64,000 bases of DNA from Microcella humidisoli (GTDB lineage Bacteria > Actinomycetota > Actinomycetes > Actinomycetales > Microbacteriaceae). The position numbers and the translations under genes were made by a program. Location: positions 310,001 to 374,000 of the forward strand of contig NZ_CP101497.1 of assembly GCF_024362325.1 (NCBI RefSeq). Direction: 5' to 3'. Below the pieces are notes generated by a model. The model worked only from the letters and a program-made list of their open reading frames with translations, made no database searches and had not been told where the DNA came from. Of the stretch, positions 7,826 through 15,492 are shown in pieces (the stretch's first letter is position 1; each line of letters starts with the position of its first letter).

Positions 7826-8800
7826 TCAGCGCATCTTCGGAAGCACCTCAGTGCCCAGCAGCTCGATCTGCTCGAAATACTTGTCGAACTTGAACCGGAA
7901 GTCGAACACCAGGTGCTCGACGCCGACCGACTCGAACTTCTTGAGCTGCTCCACGGCCTGCTCGGGGTTGCCCAGAATCAACTGCCCCTCGAGGTCGTCG
8001 ACCGTCTCGAACGTGCCCGACGGCGGCTTCACCGCGAACTTCGCCTTGTTGGCCCACGCGAGCAAACCAGGGATGTTGACGTGCTTGAGCGCCTCTTCGC
8101 GTGTGGACTCGATGCTCGTGGGAGGAATCACCGCGATGGTCGGCAACGAACGGCCCGCTTCAGCCGAGAGCTCGGTCATCGTGGCGATGCGCTTCTCCAA
8201 CGTCGCCATCGAGATGCGTCCGGGCATCCAGCCATCGGCGTACTCCACCGCGAGGCGAGCGGAACGCGGCGTCGCACCGCAGTACCAGAACGGAATGCGA
8301 CCGCCCACCGGCTTCGGTTCGATCGTGACGTTCTCGAACGAGAAGATGCCGTCGTCGTAGGTGACGTCGTTCTCGGTGAAGACGCGCTTGAGAATCTCGG
8401 CGTTGGAACGCACGGCCTCGACCCGGTCGAGGTCGCCCCAACCGATCGCTTCGAACTCGTGGTCGAAGGTGCCAGCCCCGAACCCAAGGATGAGTCGGTC
8501 GCCGACGAGCTGCGTCATGGTGCCGGCCATGAGGGCCGTGACGAGCGGGTGCCGGAACGGGATGAGCGAGCCCGTGCCGAGCTCGATCTTCTCGGTCACA
8601 GCACCGATCGCCGTGAGGGTGATCATGGCGTCGTAGAACGTACGGTTCGGTTTCTCCATCTCGCCGTGAGGCTCGAAGACCAGGTGATCGCGCACCCAGA
8701 CCGAGTCGAAACCCATCTTCTCGGCGAGAATGGAACCTTCGAGCAGCTTGTCCTTGCTCGCGTGCTCACCGAAGTGCGGCAGCAGGAGTCCGAATTTCAT
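7826..8800 (-). CDS. Luciferase-like (LLM class) flavin- or F420-dependent oxidoreductase
   Basis: 324 residues with the bacterial luciferase-like TIM-barrel fold: N-terminal MKFGLLLPHFGE, GFDSVWVRDHLVF, IELGTGSLIPFRHP and ILGFGAGTFDHEFEA. It resembles F420-dependent LLM subgroups, and the nearby F420 supply genes support that cofactor, though FMN cannot be excluded. The ATG at 8800 overlaps the stop of the cyclic amidohydrolase gene by 4 bases (ATGA). Together with the RidA-like and alpha/beta hydrolase genes it recalls the RutA-RutC-RutD trio of pyrimidine ring oxidation, which is a context argument only. Confidence 0.85.
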   Translation of the reverse strand: MKFGLLLPHFGEHASKDKLLEGSILAEKMGFDSVWVRDHLVFEPHGEMEKPNRTFYDAMITLTAIGAVTEKIELGTGSLIPFRHPLVTALMAGTMTQLVGDRLILGFGAGTFDHEFEAIGWGDLDRVEAVRSNAEILKRVFTENDVTYDDGIFSFENVTIEPKPVGGRIPFWYCGATPRSARLAVEYADGWMPGRISMATLEKRIATMTELSAEAGRSLPTIAVIPPTSIESTREEALKHVNIPGLLAWANKAKFAVKPPSGTFETVDDLEGQLILGNPEQAVEQLKKFESVGVEHLVFDFRFKFDKYFEQIELLGTEVLPKMR

Positions 8801-10194
8801 CGTGCGTTTCCTTCTCTGTCAGTGCTCGACAGTGCGAGCTTTCCGGTACCGGGGGCGCCGGTGACGACGCCATCGGCGAAGACTTCATGGCCGCGCACGA
8901 AGGTGCGGTCGATCCGGGCCGAGATCTCGCGCCCGTCGTAGCAGGTCCACTCGATGCGCGAGAGCACACCGTCGTTCGTGATGGTCCACGGCGCGTTGAG
9001 GTCGGCGACCACGATGTCGGCATCGGCCCCGACCTCGAGCACGCCCTTGACTCCCTCGAGACCGAAAGCAGCGGCAGGCTGCGTTGCCACCATGTCGACG
9101 ACTCGGTCAAGCGTGAGTTGACCCTTGTTCACGGCATCGAGCATGAGCGGGTAGTAGTACTGGATGCCCGGGGTGCCGGTGTGGGCGCTCCACATCTCGG
9201 TCCAACCGACCTCTTTCTCCTCGCGCGTGTGCGGCGCGTGGTCGCTCGAGGCGATGTCGATCGTGCCGTCGCGCATGCCCTCCCAGACGGCGGCCCGGTT
9301 CTCGTCGGGCAGCCAGTACGACAGCGCGTACGGGCCGAGCCGTTCGACGTCATCCCACGTCGATAGGAACGGCGCCCAGTGGTTGACCTCACACGTGACG
9401 TCGACGCCGTTAGCCTTCGCGCGGCGCACGGCCTCGATCGAGCGGGGCGTCTGAATGTGCGCGATGTGGATCGGGCACCCCGACGCTTCGGCAAGCCGCA
9501 GGACAACATCAATCGCGGTGTCCCAGATCACGCCCTCGCGAGCCGCGTACGCCGTCGCGTATCCCTGCGGAGTGTTCTCGCCGCGGGCCAGAATCTCACC
9601 CTCGATGTAGTCCATCAGCGCCTGGTCGTGCGGGTGGATGATGAACCGCTTGCCCGTCGTGGCGATGATGTCCATGAGCTGCAGCAGGTGACCGTGGTCG
9701 TGCATGCCGGTGCCAGCGGGGTGCGGGTAGGTGCGGCCCGTATCGACGACCATGTAGATCTTGTAGGCACGGATGCCCATCTCGCTCATTGCCACGACCT
9801 CGTCGAGCTTCGTCGGCGCAGGGTTGTGGTTGTAATCGACGATCGAGCTGCGCTCGTACATGCCGAAGACATCGCGCAAGGTCGCGGTGTCGGTCGTGGG
9901 GGGATCGAGATTCGGCATACCGAAGATCGTCGTCACCCCGCCGGCCGCCGCCTGCTCGGTCGTCGTGCGGATGTCCTCCTTGTGGGTGTAGCCGGGCTCG
10001 CGCGTGTGCACGTGCACGTCGACCATGCCTGGCAGCACGAGCTTGCCGGTCACGTCGATCGTGCGCGCAGCATCCACGGCCGTCTCGCGCGAGACGATGC
10101 CGGCGATGCGTTCACCGCTCACAAGCAGGTCGGCGTCAACGACGCCATGGGGCGTCGCAATGCGCCCGCCACTCAATCGAAGGTCGATGGTCAC
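8797..10194 (-). CDS. Cyclic amidohydrolase (allantoinase / dihydropyrimidinase / hydantoinase group)
   Basis: 465 residues. The metal-binding motif is DVHVHTREPG, the lysine that is carbamylated to bridge two metals is in GIRAYKIYM, and further ligands are in IIHPHD, HIAHIQTP and the Asp of SSDHAPH. These enzymes open cyclic amide or ureide rings. The REPG and SDHAPH variants are closest to allantoinase/dihydroorotase-type sequences. The start is a GTG at 10194 that overlaps the stop of the alpha/beta hydrolase gene (GTGA), with GGAG upstream. Its place between two oxidoreductase genes suggests ring opening after reduction or oxidation of an imported heterocycle. Confidence 0.88.
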   Translation of the reverse strand: MTIDLRLSGGRIATPHGVVDADLLVSGERIAGIVSRETAVDAARTIDVTGKLVLPGMVDVHVHTREPGYTHKEDIRTTTEQAAAGGVTTIFGMPNLDPPTTDTATLRDVFGMYERSSIVDYNHNPAPTKLDEVVAMSEMGIRAYKIYMVVDTGRTYPHPAGTGMHDHGHLLQLMDIIATTGKRFIIHPHDQALMDYIEGEILARGENTPQGYATAYAAREGVIWDTAIDVVLRLAEASGCPIHIAHIQTPRSIEAVRRAKANGVDVTCEVNHWAPFLSTWDDVERLGPYALSYWLPDENRAAVWEGMRDGTIDIASSDHAPHTREEKEVGWTEMWSAHTGTPGIQYYYPLMLDAVNKGQLTLDRVVDMVATQPAAAFGLEGVKGVLEVGADADIVVADLNAPWTITNDGVLSRIEWTCYDGREISARIDRTFVRGHEVFADGVVTGAPGTGKLALSSTDREGNAR

Positions 10195-11141
10195 TGCGGT
10201 GTCTCCAGGTTCTCGATGGTCTCGCCGGACTCGGCCGGCAGGGTCGTGCGAATCTCGACGTCGCTCGGCCGCACGTAGCGGTCGAACCACTCGACGATGC
10301 GCGGGGTGGTCTGCTCCCAGTAGCGGTCGTACGCCGCGTAGTGCGTGGTGTGGTGCTGCATGATGAGCTGCTTCGGGCCGCGCGCTGCCTCGTAGAGCGC
10401 TTCCGCGTGATCCGTCGGTGTCGTGGCGTCACCCGCGACACCGATGACGAGCAGCGGGGTGTCGAGAGTGCGAGCCGTGACGATGGGCTTGTAGGCGATG
10501 ATCTCCTCGGCCGCCGAGAGAGAGATCGAACTCGGGATGCGGTCGTCGACATCGGCCTTGATCGTGGTTGCACGACGCTCGGGGGTCGGCACCATGATGT
10601 CTTCGCGCGGATGCACGCGCCGACCTTCGCCGGTCAGCACTCGCTGCTTGCGATCATCATCGAGCGCAGCGAGGTAGGCGAGCCACTCGTGCTCTTGGCG
10701 CATGCGGTGGAGCCAGTCTTCGCCGTCGGAGACGGGCACCTGGCTGACGGCGGCCTTGATGCGAGCATCGGCACCGGCGAGCAGAATTGCGTTGCCACCG
10801 CCAGTGCCGCCGGTGCCGAAGGTTCCGATCGCGTCGACGATGACGTCGTCGCGCGTCGTGAGGTAGGTGACCGCGTTGACGAGGTCTTGGAGCTGGCGCG
10901 AGGGCGAGAGCACGCCGCGATCGCCGCCAGAGTCGCCGAAGCCGCGGTAGTCGATGATGAGCACGCCGAAGCCGGCGGCGATGAGCGCCTCGTGATAGCG
11001 CACGTAGAGCTTGGCGTCTTTCAGGCCGAGCCACCCCGGCCCTTGAACGATCGCCCGATACGGGCCGTCGGTGTCAGGTGTACGCCAGAGCGCAGCAATG
11101 CGATCTCCTTCGCTGTAGAACTCGACTGCTGTCTCTCTCAC
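10191..11141 (-). CDS. Alpha/beta hydrolase-fold protein lacking the usual nucleophile Ser
   Basis: 316 residues. The sequence follows the X-Pro-peptidase/acetyl-esterase-like branch: PYRAIVQGPGWLG, AGFGVLIIDYRGFGDSGGDRG and later AAVSQVPVSDGEDW, with a late HHTTHYAAYDRY that can supply the His. At the nucleophile elbow, where relatives have GTSYSGG, this protein reads GTGGTGG, so the catalytic Ser is replaced by Gly (codon GGC, read directly). It may use another residue, catalyse a non-hydrolytic reaction or be a scaffold. The GTG start at 11141 is well supported by AAGGAG. It lies 45 bases after the F420-type oxidoreductase gene and overlaps the next gene. Confidence 0.8.
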   Translation of the reverse strand: MRETAVEFYSEGDRIAALWRTPDTDGPYRAIVQGPGWLGLKDAKLYVRYHEALIAAGFGVLIIDYRGFGDSGGDRGVLSPSRQLQDLVNAVTYLTTRDDVIVDAIGTFGTGGTGGGNAILLAGADARIKAAVSQVPVSDGEDWLHRMRQEHEWLAYLAALDDDRKQRVLTGEGRRVHPREDIMVPTPERRATTIKADVDDRIPSSISLSAAEEIIAYKPIVTARTLDTPLLVIGVAGDATTPTDHAEALYEAARGPKQLIMQHHTTHYAAYDRYWEQTTPRIVEWFDRYVRPSDVEIRTTLPAESGETIENLETPQ

Positions 11142-11186
11142 GTGGGCTCCTTGTTGTCAGGGGTGGGTCGGGGCTGGATGCTCAGC

Positions 11187-12173
11187 TCACGCCGTCAAGC
11201 GAGGCACGATCTCTCGGCCTGCGGTCGCGATCCAGTCGCGCTGGTGCTGGCCAACGTTGTGCAGGTACAGACGGTCGATGCCAAGGTCGAGGTATCGCTG
11301 CAGTTGCGCGCGGATGACGTCGGGGTCGCTCGTGATGAGCAGACGGCCGTGCAAGTCGTCGGCCCGTACTCGACGCGTGAGCTGCTCGACGTCATACGGG
11401 CTCCGGAGGTCGCTCTTGACGGCGCCGAAAGCCGCCATCGGCCACTGCTCCACGGCGGCTCGTTCGGCCTCTTCCTGCGTCGGAGCCCATGAGAGTTGCA
11501 CCCTCAGCACTTTGAGAAGGCTTGAGGGTGAGCGTCCGGCGTCGCGGGCGCCCTCGTCGAAGCGGGACATGAGCGCGGCCACCTTCTCGACCGACGATGC
11601 CGTCGTGATGATGCCGTCTGCTTCACGACCGGCGCGCCGGGCGGTCACGGGGCCGTCAGTCGCGATGAGCACGGGGGGCTTCTCGTCAATCGTCCAGAGT
11701 CGGCTCTTCTCAAGGGCGACGTACTCTCCGCGGTGTCGCACCTCTTTGCCGCTGAAGAGCTTTCGGATCACGTCGACGGCTTCCCACATCATTTCGAGAC
11801 GCTCGGGTGCCTCCGGCCAGTACCGACCCGCGATGTGGGCGCTGAGCGCCTCCCCTGCGCCGATGCCGAGCCAGTGTCGACCCGGGTGCAGAGCGGCGAG
11901 CGTCGCGCTCGCCTGGGCGATCACGAAGGGGTGCACGGTGTGGATCGGAGCGACCGCCCCGGGGCCGAGGTCGCCGTTCGTATGCTCAGCGATTGCCGCG
12001 AGCAGGGTCCAGACGTGCGGTGCTTCGTCGTGCACGGGCAACCACGGCTGCAGCTGGTCAGCCGCCATGACTCCGGAGAATCCCGCATGCTCGGCGAGCC
12101 GGCAGAGTTCGACGAGTTCGCGAGGCGGTACTCCACCGCTCATCGCGGCGTATCCGACGTGCACGGGTCTCAT
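11187..12173 (-). CDS. F420-dependent LLM oxidoreductase of the glucose-6-phosphate dehydrogenase-like group
   Basis: 328 residues. The N-terminal VHVGYAAMSG, GVMAADQLQPWLPVH, GPGAVAPIHTVHPFVIAQA and HWLGIGAGEALSAHIAG are those of F420-using relatives of Fgd; AADQLQPW aligns with the SDHFQPW motif of Fgd. The His of that motif is Gln here, so it probably does not oxidise glucose-6-phosphate. I chose the ATG at 12173 over the GTG at 12179 because AGGAG then sits five bases upstream. It is the first gene of the operon that ends with the RidA-like gene, and a GntR-type operator lies 60 bases upstream. Confidence 0.83.
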   Translation of the reverse strand: MRPVHVGYAAMSGGVPPRELVELCRLAEHAGFSGVMAADQLQPWLPVHDEAPHVWTLLAAIAEHTNGDLGPGAVAPIHTVHPFVIAQASATLAALHPGRHWLGIGAGEALSAHIAGRYWPEAPERLEMMWEAVDVIRKLFSGKEVRHRGEYVALEKSRLWTIDEKPPVLIATDGPVTARRAGREADGIITTASSVEKVAALMSRFDEGARDAGRSPSSLLKVLRVQLSWAPTQEEAERAAVEQWPMAAFGAVKSDLRSPYDVEQLTRRVRADDLHGRLLITSDPDVIRAQLQRYLDLGIDRLYLHNVGQHQRDWIATAGREIVPRLTA

Positions 12174-12232
12174 CGTCACTCCTCGCCGTTGGGGGTCTCA
12201 CACCGCACGCGCGGTGTCGTGGACCATCATGG

Positions 12233-12247
12233 CGCATTCTGTATCCA
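12233..12247 (-). promoter_or_regulatory. Degenerate GntR-type operator ahead of the catabolic operon
   Basis: On the minus strand this reads TGGATACAGAATGCG: one half-site is perfect (TGGATAC) and the other keeps 4 of 7 positions. TACAGA within it can be the -10 box. Immediately upstream the half-site is echoed as CTGGATTCTGGAT. The identical 15-mer CTGTATCCAGAATCC occurs on the plus strand here and at the fgd promoter (19350-19364), which supports a shared regulatory function. The distance to the start codon at 12173 is about 60 bases. Confidence 0.6.
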
Positions 12248-12340
12248 GAATCCAGTAGCCAGAGAAAAAGACGAGTGCGCGATCGAACTCGCCAGGGGCG
12301 CGCGGAATGTCCGCCCCCGCGAACCTCTGGGCTCCGTTCG

Positions 12341-13543
12341 CTACGGCGAGGAAGAACCCCGCCCCGGATGCTGCTCCGGCGCGTCAGCAGCCCGCACGGC
12401 CCGAGGCACAGCGAGAAGTGCCGCGAGACCGAGGGTGCCCAGCATCGCGACCGAGAACGAGAGAGGGATCGCGAGTACGAGAATCGCGACGAGCGCGGGC
12501 GCCATGACCTTCCCGGTGTTGCGCACCGTCGACGTGATGCCGATGAACGATCCCCGGGCTCCCGCGGGAGCCGCGGCCGCGGCGACAACGTTGGTTGCCA
12601 CACCGAGCAGGGCGTCTCCGATGCTCGAGATCAGCACGATGATGACGACCAGGATGACGGCGACCATCGATGCATCATTCGCGAGTGGTGCGGCCAGGAA
12701 GGGTCCCGCCGCCAGCAGCAGCGATCCCACGAGCACGGCGGTCACCCCGATACGGCGCAACAAGGCGGGCGCCAACGCCGCAATACCAATGCCAAGCACC
12801 GCACCAGCACTGAACGCCAGGCCGATCGCCGCGGCACCGAGTCCGGCGCGGTCAGCGAGGATCGGGAGAAAACTCAGCGCTGCGAACTTCAGCAAGAAGC
12901 GCACGAAACCGAGAGCTTGCACCCCGAGGCCGTCACGACTCGTCGCCGCCCTCACCGCGAGGTGGAAACTGGCACGACCCGAGAGGTGGCGAACGGGCGC
13001 GCCTGCCGGAAGTCCCCACCAGCAGAGCGCAGCGACAGGCAGCGCGAGCGCGCCGAGAAGCAGGGCGCTCTGCCAACCCGCCGCGACGACGAGGACGCCA
13101 GCGACCAGGGGCAGCGCCGCTTCCGTGGACGACATCACGACCACGCGCCGGCTCTGCGCTGCAGCCTGCCGCGATCGGTCGACGCTGTCAGCGAGCACGG
13201 AGACGCTGAGCGACAGCACGACGCCGAAGCTGGCGCCTTGCACGGTGCGCGCGAGCACCAGCATCCACGTCTCGGGTACGACGACCGGCGTGATCGAGAC
13301 GAGCCCGAATGCGACGAGCGCCACGACCATGACAGGACGCGCGCCGATGCGATCAGCGAGCGCCCCCGCGGGGATCGCCGAAACGGCCCCCGCCAGCACG
13401 TAGACGAGCATGACGAGCGACACCGCCGGGTCGTCGAGCCCGAGCGCTCGCTGCAGTTCGGGCAGCGCGGGAACGATGCCCTGCACCCCCGTCAGAACGA
13501 CCGCACCGGCCGTGGCCGCCGCGAGCTCGGGCCGAGGGCGCAC
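12341..13543 (-). CDS. MFS transporter
   Basis: 400 residues and about twelve hydrophobic segments. The MFS loop 2-3 motif is seen as GALADRIGARPVM, and ARTVQGASFGVVLSL matches the fourth helix of drug/proton antiporters. The start is a GTG at 13543, 5 bases after the stop of the GntR regulator gene, so the two are co-transcribed. It may export a toxic intermediate or import the substrate. The 3' end at 12341 is followed by the divergently read promoter region of the catabolic operon. The substrate is unknown. Confidence 0.85.
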   Translation of the reverse strand: MRPRPELAAATAGAVVLTGVQGIVPALPELQRALGLDDPAVSLVMLVYVLAGAVSAIPAGALADRIGARPVMVVALVAFGLVSITPVVVPETWMLVLARTVQGASFGVVLSLSVSVLADSVDRSRQAAAQSRRVVVMSSTEAALPLVAGVLVVAAGWQSALLLGALALPVAALCWWGLPAGAPVRHLSGRASFHLAVRAATSRDGLGVQALGFVRFLLKFAALSFLPILADRAGLGAAAIGLAFSAGAVLGIGIAALAPALLRRIGVTAVLVGSLLLAAGPFLAAPLANDASMVAVILVVIIVLISSIGDALLGVATNVVAAAAAPAGARGSFIGITSTVRNTGKVMAPALVAILVLAIPLSFSVAMLGTLGLAALLAVPRAVRAADAPEQHPGRGSSSP

Positions 13544-13548
13544 GCGTG

Positions 13549-14274
13549 TCAGTTCGCGGCGCCGTCGCGGCGGATCATCTGGAGCACTCCATCGCGCACG
13601 GTGCCGAGGTGCTCGCGGAGAGCCGCCTTCGCGGCGTCGAGATTGCCCGTCACGACGACGTCAACGAGCTCGCGGTGAGAGTGGTCGTGCGCACCGGCGA
13701 CGCGCCAGCCGAGTACATAGAGGCCGACCTTGAGACGCAAGTCTTCAATGAGCTCCCAGGCCAGTGGGTTGTTCTCGGCGTCATAGAGCTCGGCGTAGAA
13801 CTCTTCGCGGGCACGGAGGAAGCCCGCGCCCTCTTCTTTCGCATCCGAATCGTCGGCGAGCGCGCGGAGTCTGTCACAGCGCGCGGGCGTCATCGTGGAC
13901 ATCGAGCGCACGAGAGCGTGCTCTTCGAGGAGCTGCCGCAGCTGGTAGATCTCGGTCACCTGCTCGACGGTGAGCGATCGCACGACAGCACCCTTGCGGT
14001 CGTGCATCTCGACGAGACCGTCCGCTTCAAGTTGAATGAGCGCCGAACGCACCGGGACACGACTCACTCCGATCGCCTCGGCGAGAGTCTCTTGGCGCAG
14101 CTTCTGGCCCGGCTCGAACACTCCCGAAAGAATGGCATCGCGAAGAACGTCGTAGACCATCGCCCCGACGGAGCGGTAGCCGACGGCGGCTTGGCTGGCG
14201 AGGCCCTGCAGGCCGTCGAGGCCCGCACCACGGGCGGAGCTCGGCACGTCGGCCGGTGCTTCCTGGCTCGTCAT
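13549..14274 (-). CDS. GntR-family transcriptional regulator with FCD ligand domain
   Basis: 241 residues. A winged helix spans about residues 37-105 (VYDVLRDAILSGVFEPGQKL, then LAEAIGVSRVPVRSALIQLE), followed by an all-helical FCD domain with HRELVDVVVTGN and a C-terminal EHLGTV, the usual sites of metal or acid-ligand binding. FadR/VanR-type GntR proteins bind palindromes of about this size as dimers. The ATG at 14274 has GGAGG six bases upstream; the open frame to 14487 would cross both operators. It heads an operon with the MFS gene and is divergent from the F420-0 importer. Two motif copies in its own promoter region imply autoregulation and control of the whole island. Confidence 0.88.
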   Translation of the reverse strand: MTSQEAPADVPSSARGAGLDGLQGLASQAAVGYRSVGAMVYDVLRDAILSGVFEPGQKLRQETLAEAIGVSRVPVRSALIQLEADGLVEMHDRKGAVVRSLTVEQVTEIYQLRQLLEEHALVRSMSTMTPARCDRLRALADDSDAKEEGAGFLRAREEFYAELYDAENNPLAWELIEDLRLKVGLYVLGWRVAGAHDHSHRELVDVVVTGNLDAAKAALREHLGTVRDGVLQMIRRDGAAN

Positions 14275-14324
14275 CGGAATCCTCCAGACATCGACGCTAC
14301 GGGTATGCAGTCTAGGCAGGTTAT

Positions 14325-14339
14325 CGAATACCGTATCCC
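14325..14339 (-). promoter_or_regulatory. GntR-type operator at the regulator's own promoter
   Basis: The sequence CGAATACCGTATCCC matches the island palindrome at 12 of 14 arm positions. On the minus strand it contains TACGGT, which can be the -10 box of the regulator gene, with a leader of about 50 bases to the ATG at 14274. Confidence 0.65.
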
Positions 14340-14353
14340 TGAGTATGCATCGT

Positions 14354-14389
14354 GATGACTGAGTGTCGCAGACATGTATACTGGATACA
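14354..14389 (+). promoter_or_regulatory. Promoter and probable operator of the F420-0 importer
   Basis: The -35-like GATGAC (14354-14359) and -10 TATACT (14377-14382) are 17 bases apart. The -10 is embedded in TGTATACTGGATACA (14375-14389), a weaker copy of the island palindrome whose arms keep 6 and 5 of 7 positions. Binding of the GntR regulator would block the importer genes, tying cofactor uptake to substrate catabolism. Confidence 0.6.
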
Positions 14390-14505
14390 AGACCCACGGG
14401 AAACCTGTCCCGTTGTTCTCCCGTCCGGACTGGGACGGGGTGGTCGCTGGCGTCGAGCCGGTTGTGCACCTCATCACCCCTGCCCACACCCCGGATGGAG
14501 CATCC
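14390..14505 (+). promoter_or_regulatory. Structured leader of the F420-0 importer mRNA (possible)
   Basis: About 115 bases separate the predicted start of transcription from the ATG at 14506. Two small hairpins can form: ACGGGA (14396-14401) with TCCCGT (14408-14413), and CCCGTCC (14420-14426) with GGACGGG (14433-14439). The strand TCCCGT could also pair with the later GGGACGG, so the two folds may exclude each other. I recognise no known riboswitch class; cobalamin and FMN consensus elements are absent. Confidence 0.3.
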
Positions 14506-15492
14506 ATGGTCTACTCGTTCACCACCTCTCTCGCACTCCGTCTCTCCGCGCTGGCCGCCATTCCCGTGGTCGCGCTCAGCGGGTGCGCCGCTTCGACCTC
14601 AGCCGAACCGGCGCCGAGCGACGCCACCGCGGTCACCGTTGACAACTGCGGCACCGAGGTCGTCTTCGACTCGCCGCCGCAGCGCATCGTCACCGTCAAG
14701 TCGTCAACAACCGAGCTACTGCTCGCGCTCGGTGCCGGCGATCGCATTGTGGGGCAAGCCTTCCCTGACGGCCCGATTCCGGAGCAATGGGCGCCCGCGG
14801 CCGACATTCCCGTGCTCTCCGACAGTGCTCCTGGCCAGGAGGCCGTGCTCGAGCTCGAGCCCGATCTCATTTTCGCGGGATGGGAGTCGGTGTTCAGCGC
14901 CGACAGCTCGGGCGAGCGCGACAGCTACGCAGCGCTGGGCATCCACACCTATGTCGCGCCGAGCGCCTGCAAAGACCCCACGTACCAGCCTGACCGCATG
15001 ACGGTCGATGAGCTCGAGCGCCAGATCACTGAGCTCGCCGAGATCATCGCCGTCGACCCGGCACCGTTCCTCGCCGAGCAGCGGGCGACCCTCGACGCCA
15101 TCTCTGCCGACACGCGCGAGCTTCGAGCCCTGTGGTACTCCTCGGGCACCGACACCCCGTACGTCGGTGCCGGCATTGGTAACCCGCAGCTGATTCTCGA
15201 CCTTGTTGGTCTCGAGAATGTCGCCGCCGACGTCGCCGACACCTGGACGTCGATGAGTTGGGAAGCCATCGTCGACGCCAACCCCGACGTCATCGTGCTC
15301 GTCGACGCGACCTGGAACAGCGCCGCTGACAAGATCGCGCTGCTCGAGTCGAACGCCGCAACGGCCGAGCTCGACGCCGTGCAGAACTCGCGCTATCTCG
15401 TGATTCCTTTCGCCTCGACCGAGGCCGGAGCCCGCACCGCCTGGGCCGCAGCCGACCTCGCTCAGCAGCTCGCCGAGATGCCGATGGACTGA
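14506..15492 (+). CDS. Proposed F420-0 ABC transporter substrate-binding lipoprotein
   Basis: 328 residues. The lipobox is ALSGC, followed by a TroA/BtuF-like fold (VVFDSPPQRIVTVKSSTTEL, LLALGAGDRIVGQAF, LELEPDLIFAGWESVF, NPDVIVLVDATWN). From memory, this clade in the TIGRFAM set is defined in actinobacteria as a three-gene cassette with a permease and ATPase. It occurs with cofE in organisms that use F420 but lack most of its biosynthesis, hence the proposed ligand F420-0. The same gene set is present here. The ATG at 14506 has GGAG five bases upstream. Without context it would be called a heme/siderophore/cobalamin-type binding protein. Confidence 0.82.
   Translation: MVYSFTTSLALRLSALAAIPVVALSGCAASTSAEPAPSDATAVTVDNCGTEVVFDSPPQRIVTVKSSTTELLLALGAGDRIVGQAFPDGPIPEQWAPAADIPVLSDSAPGQEAVLELEPDLIFAGWESVFSADSSGERDSYAALGIHTYVAPSACKDPTYQPDRMTVDELERQITELAEIIAVDPAPFLAEQRATLDAISADTRELRALWYSSGTDTPYVGAGIGNPQLILDLVGLENVAADVADTWTSMSWEAIVDANPDVIVLVDATWNSAADKIALLESNAATAELDAVQNSRYLVIPFASTEAGARTAWAAADLAQQLAEMPMD

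Noticed and set aside
14390-14505. A cobalamin riboswitch before the BtuF-like gene.
   Set aside because: The conserved cobalamin-box sequence is absent, and the genetic context points to F420-0 rather than cobalamin.
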